The notes under the pieces were generated by a model. That model was not told the origin of the DNA. It made no database searches and worked only from the letters and a program-made list of their open reading frames with translations. From the NCBI GenBank assembly GCA_029001845.1, contig JAREWP010000087.1, forward strand, positions 35,527-99,526: a stretch of DNA of 64,000 bases. Reading direction: 5' to 3'. The translations under genes and the position numbers were made by a program. Positions 17,205-28,790 of this stretch are shown here, piece after piece; positions within the stretch are counted from its first letter, which is position 1; the number at the start of each line of letters is the position of its first letter. This DNA is from Candidatus Magnetocorallium paracelense. GTDB taxonomy: Bacteria > Nitrospirota > Thermodesulfovibrionia > Thermodesulfovibrionales > Magnetobacteriaceae.

Positions 17205-17377
17205 GTAACTGTTCACTGTGATCTGAGGTCAGAGGTCAGTTGAAGGTAAAAGAGAGTTTTTTTATTGAATTCCATGAGCATAATTGGCATTTTCAACCTT
17301 TTCTGAGTTATTACTGCGAAAAATAAGACCAATTTTTTTAAACAGACCACCGATCCCTGAACTCTGTAAACAGTTAC
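17205..17377. mobile_element. 173-bp MITE, copy 1, with 8-bp target-site duplication
   Basis: It starts GTAACTGTTCAC and ends GTAAACAGTTAC (12-bp inverted ends, one mismatch). AAACAAAA lies directly outside both ends (17197-17204 and 17378-17385), consistent with an 8-bp target duplication, although the site is low in complexity. It aligns along its whole length with a second 173-bp copy at 45211-45383. No protein is encoded. Confidence 0.82.
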
Positions 17378-17389
17378 AAACAAAATATG

Positions 17390-17430
17390 AATCGACAATC
17401 GACAATCGACAATCGAAAATCGAAAATCGT
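17390..17430. repeat. 8-bp tandem repeat (AATCGACA/AATCGAAA)
   Basis: AATCGACA occurs three times in a row, followed by two AATCGAAA units. It lies just beyond the MITE and downstream of the hydrolase gene. Such short arrays change copy number by slippage. No coding effect is expected here. Confidence 0.75.
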
Positions 17431-17441
17431 CTATATTGGTA

Positions 17442-18302
17442 TTATATGATCGATTCGATTATCTTTTCCCAGGAATCTATTATTGAAAAGTGTCCGCCGC
17501 CAGGAAGGAATCGGGCATGAGTTTTTGGGATTTTGTTTTCCATATATTTACCCATCTGAATCGGAGTTACCGGATCGTCTTCCCAGTACCAGAGATCGAC
17601 ATTTATTGGGATATCTTCCAGTTTAAACCCCCAGGGAGAGACTATAATTTTTGCTTCCTTTGTCCAGCCTTTTACGCCATGCCTGACAGCTTCGGTATAA
17701 GTTGCCTTAAACCACTCTTTCACATCGGGATTGCGGAGTACTTTTTTATCGGCGTCGGAAAGGATGGCGCCCAGTTCAGTAATTGCATCGTCTGGGGTAT
17801 GAAGAATTTTCTTGGCCTGCATCCAAATCATTAAGCGCAGAATAGAGGAGGGAAGTATTTTACTCATCTCGAATGAAGTGCGCCAAGCTTTATTCATACC
17901 TTCGCAGGCGCCTTTGCGATCGATCGGTGCGGAGCCGCTGATAATCGCCGCATTTGTAATTCTTTCCGGTATTTTGTACGCGCATGCAGCTACATAGGGA
18001 CCTCCTGCGGAAAATCCGAAAAGAGCGAATTTGTCTATATGCAGAGCATCGGCCAATTGCGCGATATCGTCAGGGAAGTCTGTCAGTTTTCTTTCGGGAC
18101 AGAAATCGGAAAATCCGTAACCTGGGCGATCGGGAGTAATAAGGCGAGCATTCATCATCAGGACAGTTTCGATTTCCTTGCGCCGAATCAGGCGTGAACC
18201 CGGATTGCCGTGGATAAAAAATACCGGAGTATCATTATTGTCTCCATAATCGGTATACGCCAAGAGGCGACCGGTTTTTAACTGGATGGTTTTGTCTTCC
18301 AT
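17442..18302 (-). CDS. Alpha/beta hydrolase
   Basis: 286 residues. HGNPGS (31-36) forms the oxyanion hole, GFSAGG (nucleophile Ser98) is the elbow, an Asp near 246 (WEDDPVTP) and His271 (GGGHFSI) complete the triad. There is no signal peptide, so it is cytosolic. The overall pattern (DRPGYGFSDF...) is that of general esterase or epoxide-hydrolase-like proteins. Substrate unknown. It is isolated, with the MITE on its downstream side and a palindromic element upstream. Confidence 0.85.
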   Translation of the reverse strand: MEDKTIQLKTGRLLAYTDYGDNNDTPVFFIHGNPGSRLIRRKEIETVLMMNARLITPDRPGYGFSDFCPERKLTDFPDDIAQLADALHIDKFALFGFSAGGPYVAACAYKIPERITNAAIISGSAPIDRKGACEGMNKAWRTSFEMSKILPSSILRLMIWMQAKKILHTPDDAITELGAILSDADKKVLRNPDVKEWFKATYTEAVRHGVKGWTKEAKIIVSPWGFKLEDIPINVDLWYWEDDPVTPIQMGKYMENKIPKTHARFLPGGGHFSIIDSWEKIIESII

Positions 18303-18362
18303 AAGATAGTAAGAATAACAGAGTAATTATTAAAAATACAATTTATCTAAAAAAAAGCATTT

Positions 18363-18503
18363 AGCAGTCAGCGATCAGCTGTCTTGTTTTTAATTACAAC
18401 AACTCACAGCTTACATTATACTCATCTGCCGGGTGATGTTTCTTTTTTAGCATAATCTCTGGTATTCCCTCAGCTGAAGGCTGCCCGCTGATAGGTGACT
18501 GTT
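18363..18503. repeat. Imperfect inverted-repeat element (MITE-like)
   Basis: AGCAGTCAGCGATCAGCTGT at the left faces CCCGCTGATAGGTGACTGTT at the right, an imperfect terminal inverted repeat of about 20 bp enclosing 141 bp. No target duplication is evident. A single related end, TAGCTGACCGCTGACAGTTTTTTT, occurs near 53618. Confidence 0.45.
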
Positions 18504-18646
18504 GTTTTTAGTTATCTCTAAAATAGACTGATATCACTATTCCTTACTTAAAAACTTTTATAACTTGCAGTAATCAGGGACACAGGTGTTAATCATCCCA
18601 AAATGAAGGGATTCGGATATTAGTTTAAGAAATCAAAATGAGATCA

Positions 18647-18803
18647 TTGAAAAAAAACGATGCTTTATGTTAATCTCATGCTTTTAAAACACACGCTAAT
18701 TCGTTGGCTCTCCTTACAGGACGTCAACCGTTTATATTCGGTCTTTGTTATTTTAAGGTTCTATAAACGTTAGCAGAGGAAAAACCGTTGAGGAGGATTT
18801 ATT
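18647..18803 (+). promoter_or_regulatory. Probable rpsB promoter and structured leader
   Basis: TTGAAA at 18647 and GTTAAT at 18669, 16 bases apart, form a reasonable sigma-70 promoter. The leader of about 120 bases contains CGTTTATA (18729-18736) pairing with TATAAACG (18772-18779). GAGGAGG lies before the rpsB ATG. Leader-mediated autoregulation by S2 is known in some bacteria. The equivalence of this stem to those leaders is inference. The rest of 18303-18646 holds only the inverted-repeat element above. Confidence 0.35.
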
Positions 18804-19579
18804 ATGGTCGTATCAATGAAAGAACTTCTTGAGTCAGGTGTTCATTTCGGGCACCAGGTCAAACGATGGAACCCGAAGATGAAAAGATATATCTTCGGAG
18901 AGAGAAATGGTATTTACATTATCGATTTGCAAAAAACGCTGAAAGGTATCGAAGAGGCTTACAACTTCTTGAGAGATGTCGCCGCTTCCGGTGAGACAGT
19001 GCTTTTTGTAGGTACAAAAAAGCAGGCCCAGGACGTAATCGTAGAGGAGTCGAACAGGGCGGGAGCCTTTTATATTGACCAGAGATGGCTGGGCGGGATG
19101 TTGACGAACTTTTCCACAATAAAAAAGAGTATCGAGAAACTTAAAAAGATCGAAACAAAAAAGGAAGACGGTACATATGAGCGCCTTACCAAGAAAGAGG
19201 TTGCAAAACTCGAAAAGGAACGTTTAAAACTTGAAAAGAATCTCGGAGGAATTAAGGAGATGAAGGATATTCCCGGGGCTGTCTTCGTTATTGATCCTCG
19301 CAGGGAAAGTATAGGACTGAAAGAGGCTGTCAAGCTTTCGATCCCCATAGTAGCAGTAGTGGATACAAACTGTGATCCCGACAATATCGATTACGTAATC
19401 CCGGGCAACGATGACGCCATAAGGGCGATCAAGCTGCTTACATCCAAAATGGCCGATGCAATACTCGAAGGCAAGGACAAACTGGCTAAACAAATTGAAG
19501 AGGAGGCTCAGGCTTCGCAGATCGAAGAAAGGAAGCTTCAGGAGGAAGCAGCAGCAGAAGAAGAAGAGGAGGTAACGGA

Positions 19580-19583
<4 letters not shown>
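18804..19583 (+). CDS. rpsB: 30S ribosomal protein S2
   Basis: 259 residues. [42 protein letters not shown] is the invariant S2 start, and [27 protein letters not shown] the conserved distal part. The acidic C-terminal tail (about 225-259, rich in Glu and Ala) is an extension seen in several lineages. ATG is chosen at MVVSMKELL behind GAGGAGG. It is followed by tsf with a 4-base overlap, the usual rpsB-tsf-pyrH-frr operon. Confidence 0.98.
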
Positions 19584-20897
<1,314 letters not shown>

Positions 20898-20900
20898 ATA

Positions 20901-21458
20901 ATGGATGAAGCCGTTAAAAACAAAACGAAATCACGTATGGACAGCACGATAGAAGCGTTAAAAAAGAATTATTCCGGCATTCGTACCGGAAGAGCCTCTC
21001 TTTCGCTTCTCGATGGTATACGAGTAGATTACTATGGAAGCGAGATGCCTTTAAACCAGGTTTCGACGCTGGGTACTCCCGACGCCAAAACGATAACGAT
21101 ACAACCTTGGGATCAAAAGGTTATTTCCGCCATAGAAAAGGCGATTCAGAAGTCGGACCTCGATCTTACACCTAACAATGACGGTAAAATGATAAGAATC
21201 AACATTCCTCCCTTAACTGAAGAGAGAAGAAAGCAGTTGGTAAAGGTCGTTAAAAAGAAAGCCGAGGAGTCTCGCGTAGCAATAAGAAATATCAGAAGAG
21301 ATTCCAATGAAGAGCTGAAACGCCTTGAGAAGGATGAACATATAAGCGAAGATGAGACCAGGAGGGCTCAGAACGAAGTACAGCAAATCACCGATTCTTA
21401 TACAAAGCAAATCGACGAGATACTGGAACATAAAGAGAAAGAGATTATGGAGGTTTAA
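20901..21458 (+). CDS. frr: Ribosome recycling factor
   Basis: 185 residues, standard size. M(D)STIEALKKNYSGIRTGRASLSLLDGIRVDYYG and PPLTEERRKQLVKVVKKKAEESRVAIRNIRRDSNEELKRLEKD are signature segments of RRF, the tRNA-shaped protein that splits post-termination ribosomes with EF-G. GGAGGTTAAATAATG covers the start 3 bp after pyrH. A small gene follows almost directly. Confidence 0.98.
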   Translation: MDEAVKNKTKSRMDSTIEALKKNYSGIRTGRASLSLLDGIRVDYYGSEMPLNQVSTLGTPDAKTITIQPWDQKVISAIEKAIQKSDLDLTPNNDGKMIRINIPPLTEERRKQLVKVVKKKAEESRVAIRNIRRDSNEELKRLEKDEHISEDETRRAQNEVQQITDSYTKQIDEILEHKEKEIMEV

Positions 21459-21460
21459 AT

Positions 21461-21613
21461 ATGTATGCCAACTTCATGGTAAAAGTCGAAGACGCTAAAC
21501 TCCCTGCCCTTCAAAAGGCGTTAAAAAGCGCAGGAATCAAGGTAAGGAGTATTGTAGAGGTTTATAAAGAGGGTGATGAAAAGTCCGAGAATAAAGAGGC
21601 CGAAGATCAATAG
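21461..21613 (+). CDS. Small 50-residue protein downstream of frr
   Basis: An ATG two bases after the frr stop, with GGAGGTTTAAAT before it, opens a 50-codon frame: MYANFMVKVEDAKLPALQKAL...IKVRSIVEVYKE, ending in an acidic tail. The strong ribosome site, operon position and clean frame argue that it is translated. I do not recognise the family. The MVKVEDAKLPALQKALKSAGIKVRSIVEVYK part looks like a small alpha/beta unit. Its stop overlaps the end of convergent truA by a few bases. Confidence 0.6.
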   Translation: MYANFMVKVEDAKLPALQKALKSAGIKVRSIVEVYKEGDEKSENKEAEDQ

Positions 21614-22368
21614 AAGACCTTTTCCAGGAAGAGCCCCTTTGCCGGTGCAGTAGGGCCGGCAGCCTTTCTGTCTTTCACGGACAGAATATACTCTATCTCC
21701 ATTGGAGCGATTCGACCTCTTGCCACATCCATCAGTGTTCCTACAATATTTCTTACCATATACCTCAAAAAGCCGTTCGCCTCAATAATGATTTTTATAC
21801 AGTCACAAGACAGAGCCGGAAACAGAGGGATTCCTCCTCGCTCTGTTTTAATATCAAAGATTTCCCTGATAGTACTTTTTACATCGCTGCCTGTGCATGA
21901 GAATGACATGAAGTCATGAGTACCGATAAGATATCCCGACGCTTCGGTTATTAAATCGGCATCAATCTTTTGCCTGATATGCCAGGTATAATTTCTAAGA
22001 AAGGGGCTGAGAACGGGGCTGTTAGAAATAATGTAAAAGTATCTCTTTTTTTTTGCATCATATCTCGGATGAAAATCAAGTGGCGCATCTTGTGCATGAG
22101 TTATTCTGATATCTCCCGGAAGTAGTGAATTCAGTGCTTTTCGAAATATCTCCGCCTCAAGTCCGACTGTTGTCGAGAAAACCGCTGTCTGGGCAATAGC
22201 ATGCACTCCTGAATCGGTCCTGCCGGAAGATATGACAGCATTATTTTCTCCGGTTATTCTGAAAAGAGCCCGCTCAATAACTTCCTGAATGGTTACTGCA
22301 TTCGGCTGCCTTTGCCATCCATGGTACATCGTTCCGTCATATTGAATCTCAAGTAGTATTTTTTTCAT
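21607..22368 (-). CDS. truA: tRNA pseudouridine(38-40) synthase TruA
   Basis: 253 residues from the ATG at 22368 (MKKILLEIQYDGTMYHGWQRQ). A longer frame to 22695 runs antisense through the next gene and is artefactual. The catalytic Asp lies in SGRTDSGVHA, the TruA hallmark. SFSCTGSDVKSTIREI and FLRYMVRNIVGTLMDVARGRI are further signatures. It modifies U38-U40 in the anticodon arm. It is convergent with frr and divergent from the ASCH gene. Confidence 0.97.
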   Translation of the reverse strand: MKKILLEIQYDGTMYHGWQRQPNAVTIQEVIERALFRITGENNAVISSGRTDSGVHAIAQTAVFSTTVGLEAEIFRKALNSLLPGDIRITHAQDAPLDFHPRYDAKKKRYFYIISNSPVLSPFLRNYTWHIRQKIDADLITEASGYLIGTHDFMSFSCTGSDVKSTIREIFDIKTERGGIPLFPALSCDCIKIIIEANGFLRYMVRNIVGTLMDVARGRIAPMEIEYILSVKDRKAAGPTAPAKGLFLEKVFY

Positions 22369-22444
22369 AATTTTTACTGTAATTTTATCACATCCCATCA
22401 AAATTTTAGACAAAATAAATTCATATCTGTTAAAATGTAACGTT

Positions 22445-23098
22445 ATGATTCTATTTGAAAAAAGACTGCACGACAATATAAGAGAGGGGAAAATTACTCT
22501 TACTTTCAGATTATGGGATACTCTTAAGGTTTTACGGGGGAAAATATACAGGTCCCATAATCTCGGTTTGCTCAGAGTACTTGATGTTGATTTCAAAAAG
22601 ATACAGCACATTACACCGGAAGAGGTCAGAAGATGCGGGTACGATACTCTGGACGATTTAAAGACCTCCTTTAGTAATGACGACGAGATGGACATGGATG
22701 ACGAATACGAAAGAGTAGTGCGGATCGAGTTCGAATATATAGGCGAGGATATCGAGAATTATAAAAAGGCGATGGGTAATGTAAAGGACTCAGAGATTTT
22801 TAAGATTAAAGAACAACTCCTCGTGCTTGAGCAAAAAAACAAAACCCCATGGATCAGAAAAACTTTCCAGCTCTTAAAAGATAAGGACTGTATGCTTACA
22901 AAAGATCTCGAGGCGGAGTTGGGTATTCCGGCCGAAAGAATCAAGCAATACATGAGGAAGCTGAAGACCCTGCACCTTGTCTCAAGCAACAGCAGAAAGG
23001 GGTACTCGATTACACCTTTGGGTTCAAAGCTTTTAAAACACTTTAATGCAAGGCATGACAATGAAGATATACTTGAAGCCGAAAATGAAGAAATCTGA
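22445..23098 (+). CDS. ASCH-domain protein with C-terminal winged helix
   Basis: 217 residues. The N-terminal about 110 residues (MILFEKRLHDNIREGKITLTFRLWDTLKVLRGKIYRS...LRVLDVDFKKIQHITPEEVRRCGYDTLDDLK) match the ASCH fold, an RNA-binding beta-barrel related to PUA. An acidic stretch (DDEMDMDDEYE) follows. The C-terminal about 80 residues (LTKDLEAELGIPAERIKQYMRKLKTLHLVSSNSRKGYSITPLGSKLL) read as a winged helix. The pairing suggests an RNA- or DNA-linked regulator, but the function of such proteins is not established. Confidence 0.72.
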   Translation: MILFEKRLHDNIREGKITLTFRLWDTLKVLRGKIYRSHNLGLLRVLDVDFKKIQHITPEEVRRCGYDTLDDLKTSFSNDDEMDMDDEYERVVRIEFEYIGEDIENYKKAMGNVKDSEIFKIKEQLLVLEQKNKTPWIRKTFQLLKDKDCMLTKDLEAELGIPAERIKQYMRKLKTLHLVSSNSRKGYSITPLGSKLLKHFNARHDNEDILEAENEEI

Positions 23099-23149
23099 TT
23101 TTAAGCCCTTCGAAAAATCCGCCTTAGCGAATAGCCCGGGAGATAATAA

Positions 23150-24388
23150 ATGACGACGAATGTATATCCTTTCAAAGGACTTTTGTACGATAACAGGAAG
23201 ATAGATTTCTCCGACGTAATAGCTCCTCCTTATGATATCATTACACCTGAGAAACAGAGCGAGCTCTACGAGAGGAGCGAGCATAATATCGTCAGAGTTG
23301 ACTTCGGCAAATCTTATCCCGATGATAATGAAGAGACGAATAAATACACCAGAGCCTCGGAAACTCTGCAGGGGTGGATAGAAAACGGCATTGTAACATT
23401 TTCCGAAAAACCTGCATTTTATCTCTATGAGTCCCGATATAATTTAGGCACGACATCAATAGTAATGAAGGGTGTCTTCGGTGCGGTAAAACTGGAGGAA
23501 CTGGGAAACGGAATTTATCCACATGAAGAGACCAGATCGAAGCCTAAGGCTGACAGGCTGAATCTCATGTATTCCTGCAAAGCCAATCTGAGTCCTGTTT
23601 TTTCGCTGTACAATAAACCTGAAAATGCCATATCAGAGATTATGGAAAGGATTTCCAAGTCGAAACCATATATAGACTGCACCGACGATGAGGGACTAAA
23701 GCACAGATGTTGGATCATTGACGATAAAAAAGACATAGATTCAATCATTGAAGACCTGAGGGGAGTGGATATTTTTATTGCCGACGGCCATCACAGATAT
23801 GAAACGGCAATGGAGTTTCAGAGGCAACAAAATGAAGGAGACAAAAAGAGTAAAACTGCCGCAAACTATGACAATGTTTTGATGTTACTTGTCAATATTG
23901 CGGACAAGGGAGTCTCTATATTCCCTACGCACAGGCTTCTGAAAGAGCTTCCCGACGAGCCGATTGATGTACTGAGAGATTATTTCGACGTGGAACATCA
24001 TAAAGGCGATAAAGACATTATGAAAAAGATTAACGGGCATCGACACACTTACGGTATCTATCTTGCTGACAGAGAAGGCTTTTATACAGCCAAATATAAG
24101 GGCAACGGTGCAGACGATATCTCCTCGGAACTCAAAGATGTAGGAGTAACGATTCTCCACGAATTAATTTTTAAAAAGTTGTATAATGTAGAAAGCTTCG
24201 AATATGAGATGAGCCCCGACAAAACGATCGAAAAGGTGGATAACGGCGAATTCAAAGCAGCTTTTTTCCTCAATGCAACGGGAATCGAAGATATCGAGAA
24301 ATCGGCGAAATTGAAAAAGAGGCTACCGGCGAAGTCCACATATTTTTATCCTAAAATACCTACAGGTTTAGTGATAAATTGTTTCTGA
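23150..24388 (+). CDS. DUF1015 family protein
   Basis: 412 residues. VYPFKGLLYD...DVIAPPYDIITPEKQSELYERSEHNIVRVDFG and IADGHHRYETAMEF are the signature stretches of DUF1015 (SerC-associated in some genomes). The DGHHR motif resembles that of ParB/Srx-like nucleotide-binding proteins, and a kinase role has been suggested for relatives. GGGAGATAATAA precedes the ATG. No functional link to neighbours can be seen. Confidence 0.85.
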   Translation: MTTNVYPFKGLLYDNRKIDFSDVIAPPYDIITPEKQSELYERSEHNIVRVDFGKSYPDDNEETNKYTRASETLQGWIENGIVTFSEKPAFYLYESRYNLGTTSIVMKGVFGAVKLEELGNGIYPHEETRSKPKADRLNLMYSCKANLSPVFSLYNKPENAISEIMERISKSKPYIDCTDDEGLKHRCWIIDDKKDIDSIIEDLRGVDIFIADGHHRYETAMEFQRQQNEGDKKSKTAANYDNVLMLLVNIADKGVSIFPTHRLLKELPDEPIDVLRDYFDVEHHKGDKDIMKKINGHRHTYGIYLADREGFYTAKYKGNGADDISSELKDVGVTILHELIFKKLYNVESFEYEMSPDKTIEKVDNGEFKAAFFLNATGIEDIEKSAKLKKRLPAKSTYFYPKIPTGLVINCF

Positions 24389-24577
24389 AAGTTGTAAAAT
24401 AACCTAACCCGGCAAACGGTAACCTAACACGGATTAAGGCATAAGGCAACAGGCGCAAGACATAAGTAAAAATATTGTGACCATCTTGCGCACGATTTAA
24501 CTCAAATGTCAATCATGGTTATACAGTGCGTAACCAAAAAAATATAAATGGCGTCGCACTGTCGTTCCTTTTTTTAA

Positions 24578-25612
<1,035 letters not shown>

Positions 25613-25614
25613 TC

Positions 25615-26808
25615 ATGGCTGTAAGTAAGCTTGTTATAACCGATCTGGATATTAAAGGTAAAAATACTTTTATCAGAGTGGACTTTAATGTTCCTCTCGA
25701 CGACACGAAGCAGATAACAGACGACACGAGGATTCGTTCGGCCCTTCCGACGATCACAAAGGCCATTGAATCGGGCGCCAGAGTCATTCTTGCATCCCAT
25801 TTGGGAAGACCAAAGGGCAAAGTCAATCCCGACTTCAGCCTTAAACCGGTCGCTGAAAGATTATCGGAATTACTCGGAAAATCTGTTGTCTTTGCTCCCG
25901 ATTGTATAGGCCCCGAGGTGGAGAAACTCGCCAAAAACCTGAAAGACGGCGATGTTATGCTTCTTGAAAATGTGAGATTTCATGAGGGGGAAACCAAAAA
26001 CAACCCTGATTTTGCAAAGGCTCTGGCAGGTCTGGCGGATGTTTTTGTCAATGATGCTTTCGGAACGGCTCACAGGGCTCATGCATCAACAGCAGGAATT
26101 ACACAGTTCCTGTCTCAGTCGGCAGCAGGTTTTCTCCTTGAAAAGGAGATAGAATATCTTCAAAATGCAGTGAATAATCCTGTAAAGCCTTTTGTCGCGA
26201 TAGTTGGCGGCGCCAAGGTATCCGGTAAAATCGGTGTGCTTGAAAATCTGGCCGATAAGGTCGATAAGGTAATTATTGGCGGTGGAATGGCAAACACCTT
26301 CTTTAAAGCCCAGGGCTATGAGATAGGTGACTCGCTGTGCGAAGACGATATGCTTGATGTCGCAAAAGGAATCCTTGAAAAGATGAAGGCCCATAACGTT
26401 GAATTCCTGCTCCCCGTCGACTGTGTAATCGCACAAAACGCAGAAGCCGGTGCAGAAACAAAAACCTCATCTGTAAAAGAAGTTCCTTCGGGCTGGAAGA
26501 TTCTTGACGTAGGCCCTGAATCTTCCTCTATTTTTGCAAAGGCTCTTGACGATACGAAGACTATCGTTTGGAACGGCCCTATGGGATTATTTGAGATAGA
26601 GGAATTCTCTAACGGTACCTATGACCTCGCAAAGGCAGTGGCAAGCTCCTCGGCTACCAGCATTATTGGCGGAGGAGATTCCGTTCTTGCCGTAAAAAGA
26701 GCAGGCGTTACGGAAAAGGTTTCCTTTATTTCCACAGGAGGAGGCGCTTCTCTCGAGCTTCTTGAAGGCAAAGTGCTTCCCGGGCTGGACTCGTTAACGA
26801 ATAAATAG
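25615..26808 (+). CDS. pgk: Phosphoglycerate kinase
   Basis: 397 residues from [27 protein letters not shown] at 25615. The frame is open back to 25555, but that part lies inside gap. [28 protein letters not shown] and [33 protein letters not shown] are PGK signatures, and [13 protein letters not shown] is near the nucleotide site. The gap stop provides the ribosome site (AGGAGGTAATC). A 20-bp perfect hairpin follows the gene. Confidence 0.98.
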   Translation: MAVSKLVITDLDIKGKNTFIRVDFNVPLDDTKQITDDTRIRSALPTITKAIESGARVILASHLGRPKGKVNPDFSLKPVAERLSELLGKSVVFAPDCIGPEVEKLAKNLKDGDVMLLENVRFHEGETKNNPDFAKALAGLADVFVNDAFGTAHRAHASTAGITQFLSQSAAGFLLEKEIEYLQNAVNNPVKPFVAIVGGAKVSGKIGVLENLADKVDKVIIGGGMANTFFKAQGYEIGDSLCEDDMLDVAKGILEKMKAHNVEFLLPVDCVIAQNAEAGAETKTSSVKEVPSGWKILDVGPESSSIFAKALDDTKTIVWNGPMGLFEIEEFSNGTYDLAKAVASSSATSIIGGGDSVLAVKRAGVTEKVSFISTGGGASLELLEGKVLPGLDSLTNK

Positions 26809-26826
26809 TTTTTAAAGATACCTATT

Positions 26827-26905
26827 TAACCACGAAGATCACGAAGATCACGAAAAATGCAAAAAATTCTTTAAAACGACGTGCCCTTCGTGATCTTCGT
26901 GGTTA
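26827..26905. repeat. Perfect 20-bp inverted repeat behind pgk
   Basis: TAACCACGAAGATCACGAAG at 26827 is matched exactly by its reverse complement ending at 26905, with about 39 bases between, followed by GTTTTTC. It could act as the pgk terminator. The ACCACGAAG...CTTCGTGGT design also matches a kind of intergenic palindrome found in many bacterial genomes, so it may be mobile in origin. Internally GAAGATCAC is duplicated. Confidence 0.75.
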
Positions 26906-26970
26906 GTTTTTCTTACGATTGTTCTGATTTTAATTCTCTAAATTAGACTCAACTTCAAGTTTTCCTATCT

Positions 26971-27948
26971 ATGATTACCTTTCTTTCAAAGAAGTCGGTT
27001 GAAATAGCCGTAACACTCCTTGGCATTACATTAATCAGCTTTTTTATAATCCATCTCGCACCTGGTAAGCCCACAGATATACTGACCGAATTAAATCCGA
27101 AAATTACTCCTGAAGCCAGAGAAATGCTTGAAAAATACTATGGTCTCGATAAACCGATAATCGTTCAGTACGGCTTGTGGATAAAGAGAATTTTAAAGCT
27201 TGACTTTGGCAATTCCTTTTCCACTGACCGCAGGCCGGTTATGGATAAAATAATGGAAAGAATTCCTATTACACTTACGATAAATGCGATTTCCATGGTG
27301 ATTATTTTTATTATCGCCGTTCCTATAGGGATAAGCTCGGCAGTAAGAAGATATTCTCTTTATGACAGAATAACGACTGTATTTGTTTTTATCGGTTTTT
27401 CTGTGCCCGCTTTTTGGCTGGCGCTCCTTCTTATGCTCCTGTTCGGCATACATCTCGATATTCTTCCAATATCCGGGATAAAATCTTTGAATTACGAGAA
27501 TTTCTCTACAATGGATAAGGCAGCGGACCTCATCAAACACCTTATTCTCCCTATCTTTGTTTCATCCTTTGGTGGTCTGGCCGGAATATCTAGATATATG
27601 AGAAGCAGCATGCTGGAGGTAGTAAGACAGGACTATATAACAACGGCAAGAGCAAAGGGGCTTTCCGAAAGCAAGATAATTTACGGGCACGCTCTTAGAA
27701 ACGCCTTATTACCTATTATTACTCTACTCGGATTGTCCGTACCTGGTCTGATCGGAGGCAGCGTGATATTCGAACAGATTTTTGGTATTCCCGGGATGGG
27801 GCAGTTGTTCTATATGTCAGTTATGACAAGAGACTATCCGCTTATAATGGGAATATTGACAATTGGTGCTTTTTTGACATTAATCGGCAATCTCCTTGCA
27901 GATATCGGTTACGCCGTAGCCGATCCCAGGATAAGAAGGCAGGTATAG
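26971..27948 (+). CDS. Peptide/nickel-type ABC transporter permease (DppB-like)
   Basis: 325 residues with about six membrane helices. [20 protein letters not shown] at the N-terminus, and [41 protein letters not shown] as the EAA loop that contacts the ATPase, are typical of the DppB/OppB/GsiC family. It pairs with the DppC-like gene that follows, with the stop 1 bp from the next start. No substrate-binding protein or ATPase is adjacent, so the substrate is unknown. Confidence 0.92.
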   Translation: MITFLSKKSVEIAVTLLGITLISFFIIHLAPGKPTDILTELNPKITPEAREMLEKYYGLDKPIIVQYGLWIKRILKLDFGNSFSTDRRPVMDKIMERIPITLTINAISMVIIFIIAVPIGISSAVRRYSLYDRITTVFVFIGFSVPAFWLALLLMLLFGIHLDILPISGIKSLNYENFSTMDKAADLIKHLILPIFVSSFGGLAGISRYMRSSMLEVVRQDYITTARAKGLSESKIIYGHALRNALLPIITLLGLSVPGLIGGSVIFEQIFGIPGMGQLFYMSVMTRDYPLIMGILTIGAFLTLIGNLLADIGYAVADPRIRRQV

Positions 27949-27949
27949 G

Positions 27950-28786
27950 TTGCTAAAAATAGTCTGGCAGAGGTTTAAATCGAACAGACTTGCCATGACC
28001 GGTGCGATTATAGTGTGTTCTCTGTTTTTTGTATCCATTCTTTCACCTTTTCTATCACCTTACGATCCAAGTGAAATTGACAGATACAATATTCTTTCAC
28101 CGCCTGATGGAAAACATCTCCTTGGAACAGACGATCTTGGCAGAGACGTTTTAAGCAGAATGATTCATGGTTCTTCGATCTCCCTTGCCGTAGGGTTGGT
28201 TTCAGTAGGGATTGCAACTGTAATGGGAATTGTTTTCGGTTCGATTGCCGGATATTACAGAGGACTTATAGATGTAACAATAATGCGCTTTGTAGATATT
28301 ATGCTTTCTATTCCTACTTTTTTTCTAATTCTTGCAGTAATTGCATTTCTGGAACCGGGCATTTGGAATATTATGATTGTCATAGGCCTGACTTCATGGA
28401 TGGGCGTGGCGAGGCTTGTGAGAGCGGAGTTCCTTTCTCTGAAAAACAGGGAGTTCGTTCTGGCTTCCAAGAGTATCGGGTCATCGGATTTTAGAATTAT
28501 TGTAAAACATATGCTCCCAAACAGTCTGGCGCCGGTAATCGTATCGGCAGTTCTTGGAGTGGCTGCAGCAGTGCTTGTTGAGTCTTCCCTTAGTTTCCTT
28601 GGAATAGGAGTGCAGCCGCCAACACCCAGTTGGGGAAATATTCTGACATTGGGCAAAGACAACATAGAGATTGCATGGTGGCTTTCCGTGTTTCCGGGAC
28701 TGGCCATCCTCATTACGGTACTTGGATACAATCTTCTCGGCGAGGGGTTAAGAGACGCACTGGATCCGAGATTATGGGAGGAGTAG
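27950..28786 (+). CDS. Peptide/nickel-type ABC transporter permease (DppC-like)
   Basis: 278 residues, probable TTG start at 27950 (LLKIVWQRFKSNRLAMTGAII), coupled to the preceding permease. LLGTDDLGRDVLSRMIHGSSISLAVG is the OppC_N/permease junction, EFVLASKSIGSSDFRIIVKHMLPNSLAPV the EAA loop, and GWWLSVFPGLAILITVLGYNLLGEGLRDALDPR-like residues close the protein. Five to six helices. It forms the channel with the DppB-like partner. Confidence 0.92.
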   Translation: MLKIVWQRFKSNRLAMTGAIIVCSLFFVSILSPFLSPYDPSEIDRYNILSPPDGKHLLGTDDLGRDVLSRMIHGSSISLAVGLVSVGIATVMGIVFGSIAGYYRGLIDVTIMRFVDIMLSIPTFFLILAVIAFLEPGIWNIMIVIGLTSWMGVARLVRAEFLSLKNREFVLASKSIGSSDFRIIVKHMLPNSLAPVIVSAVLGVAAAVLVESSLSFLGIGVQPPTPSWGNILTLGKDNIEIAWWLSVFPGLAILITVLGYNLLGEGLRDALDPRLWEE

Positions 28787-28790
28787 TTCT

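Noticed and set aside
17390..17430. Possible CRISPR-like array
   Set aside because: The units are contiguous 8-mers with no spacers. No CRISPR array or cas gene was seen anywhere in the window.
22369..22695. Upstream extension of truA
   Set aside because: The extra 109 codons run antisense through the ASCH gene and precede the conserved TruA start.
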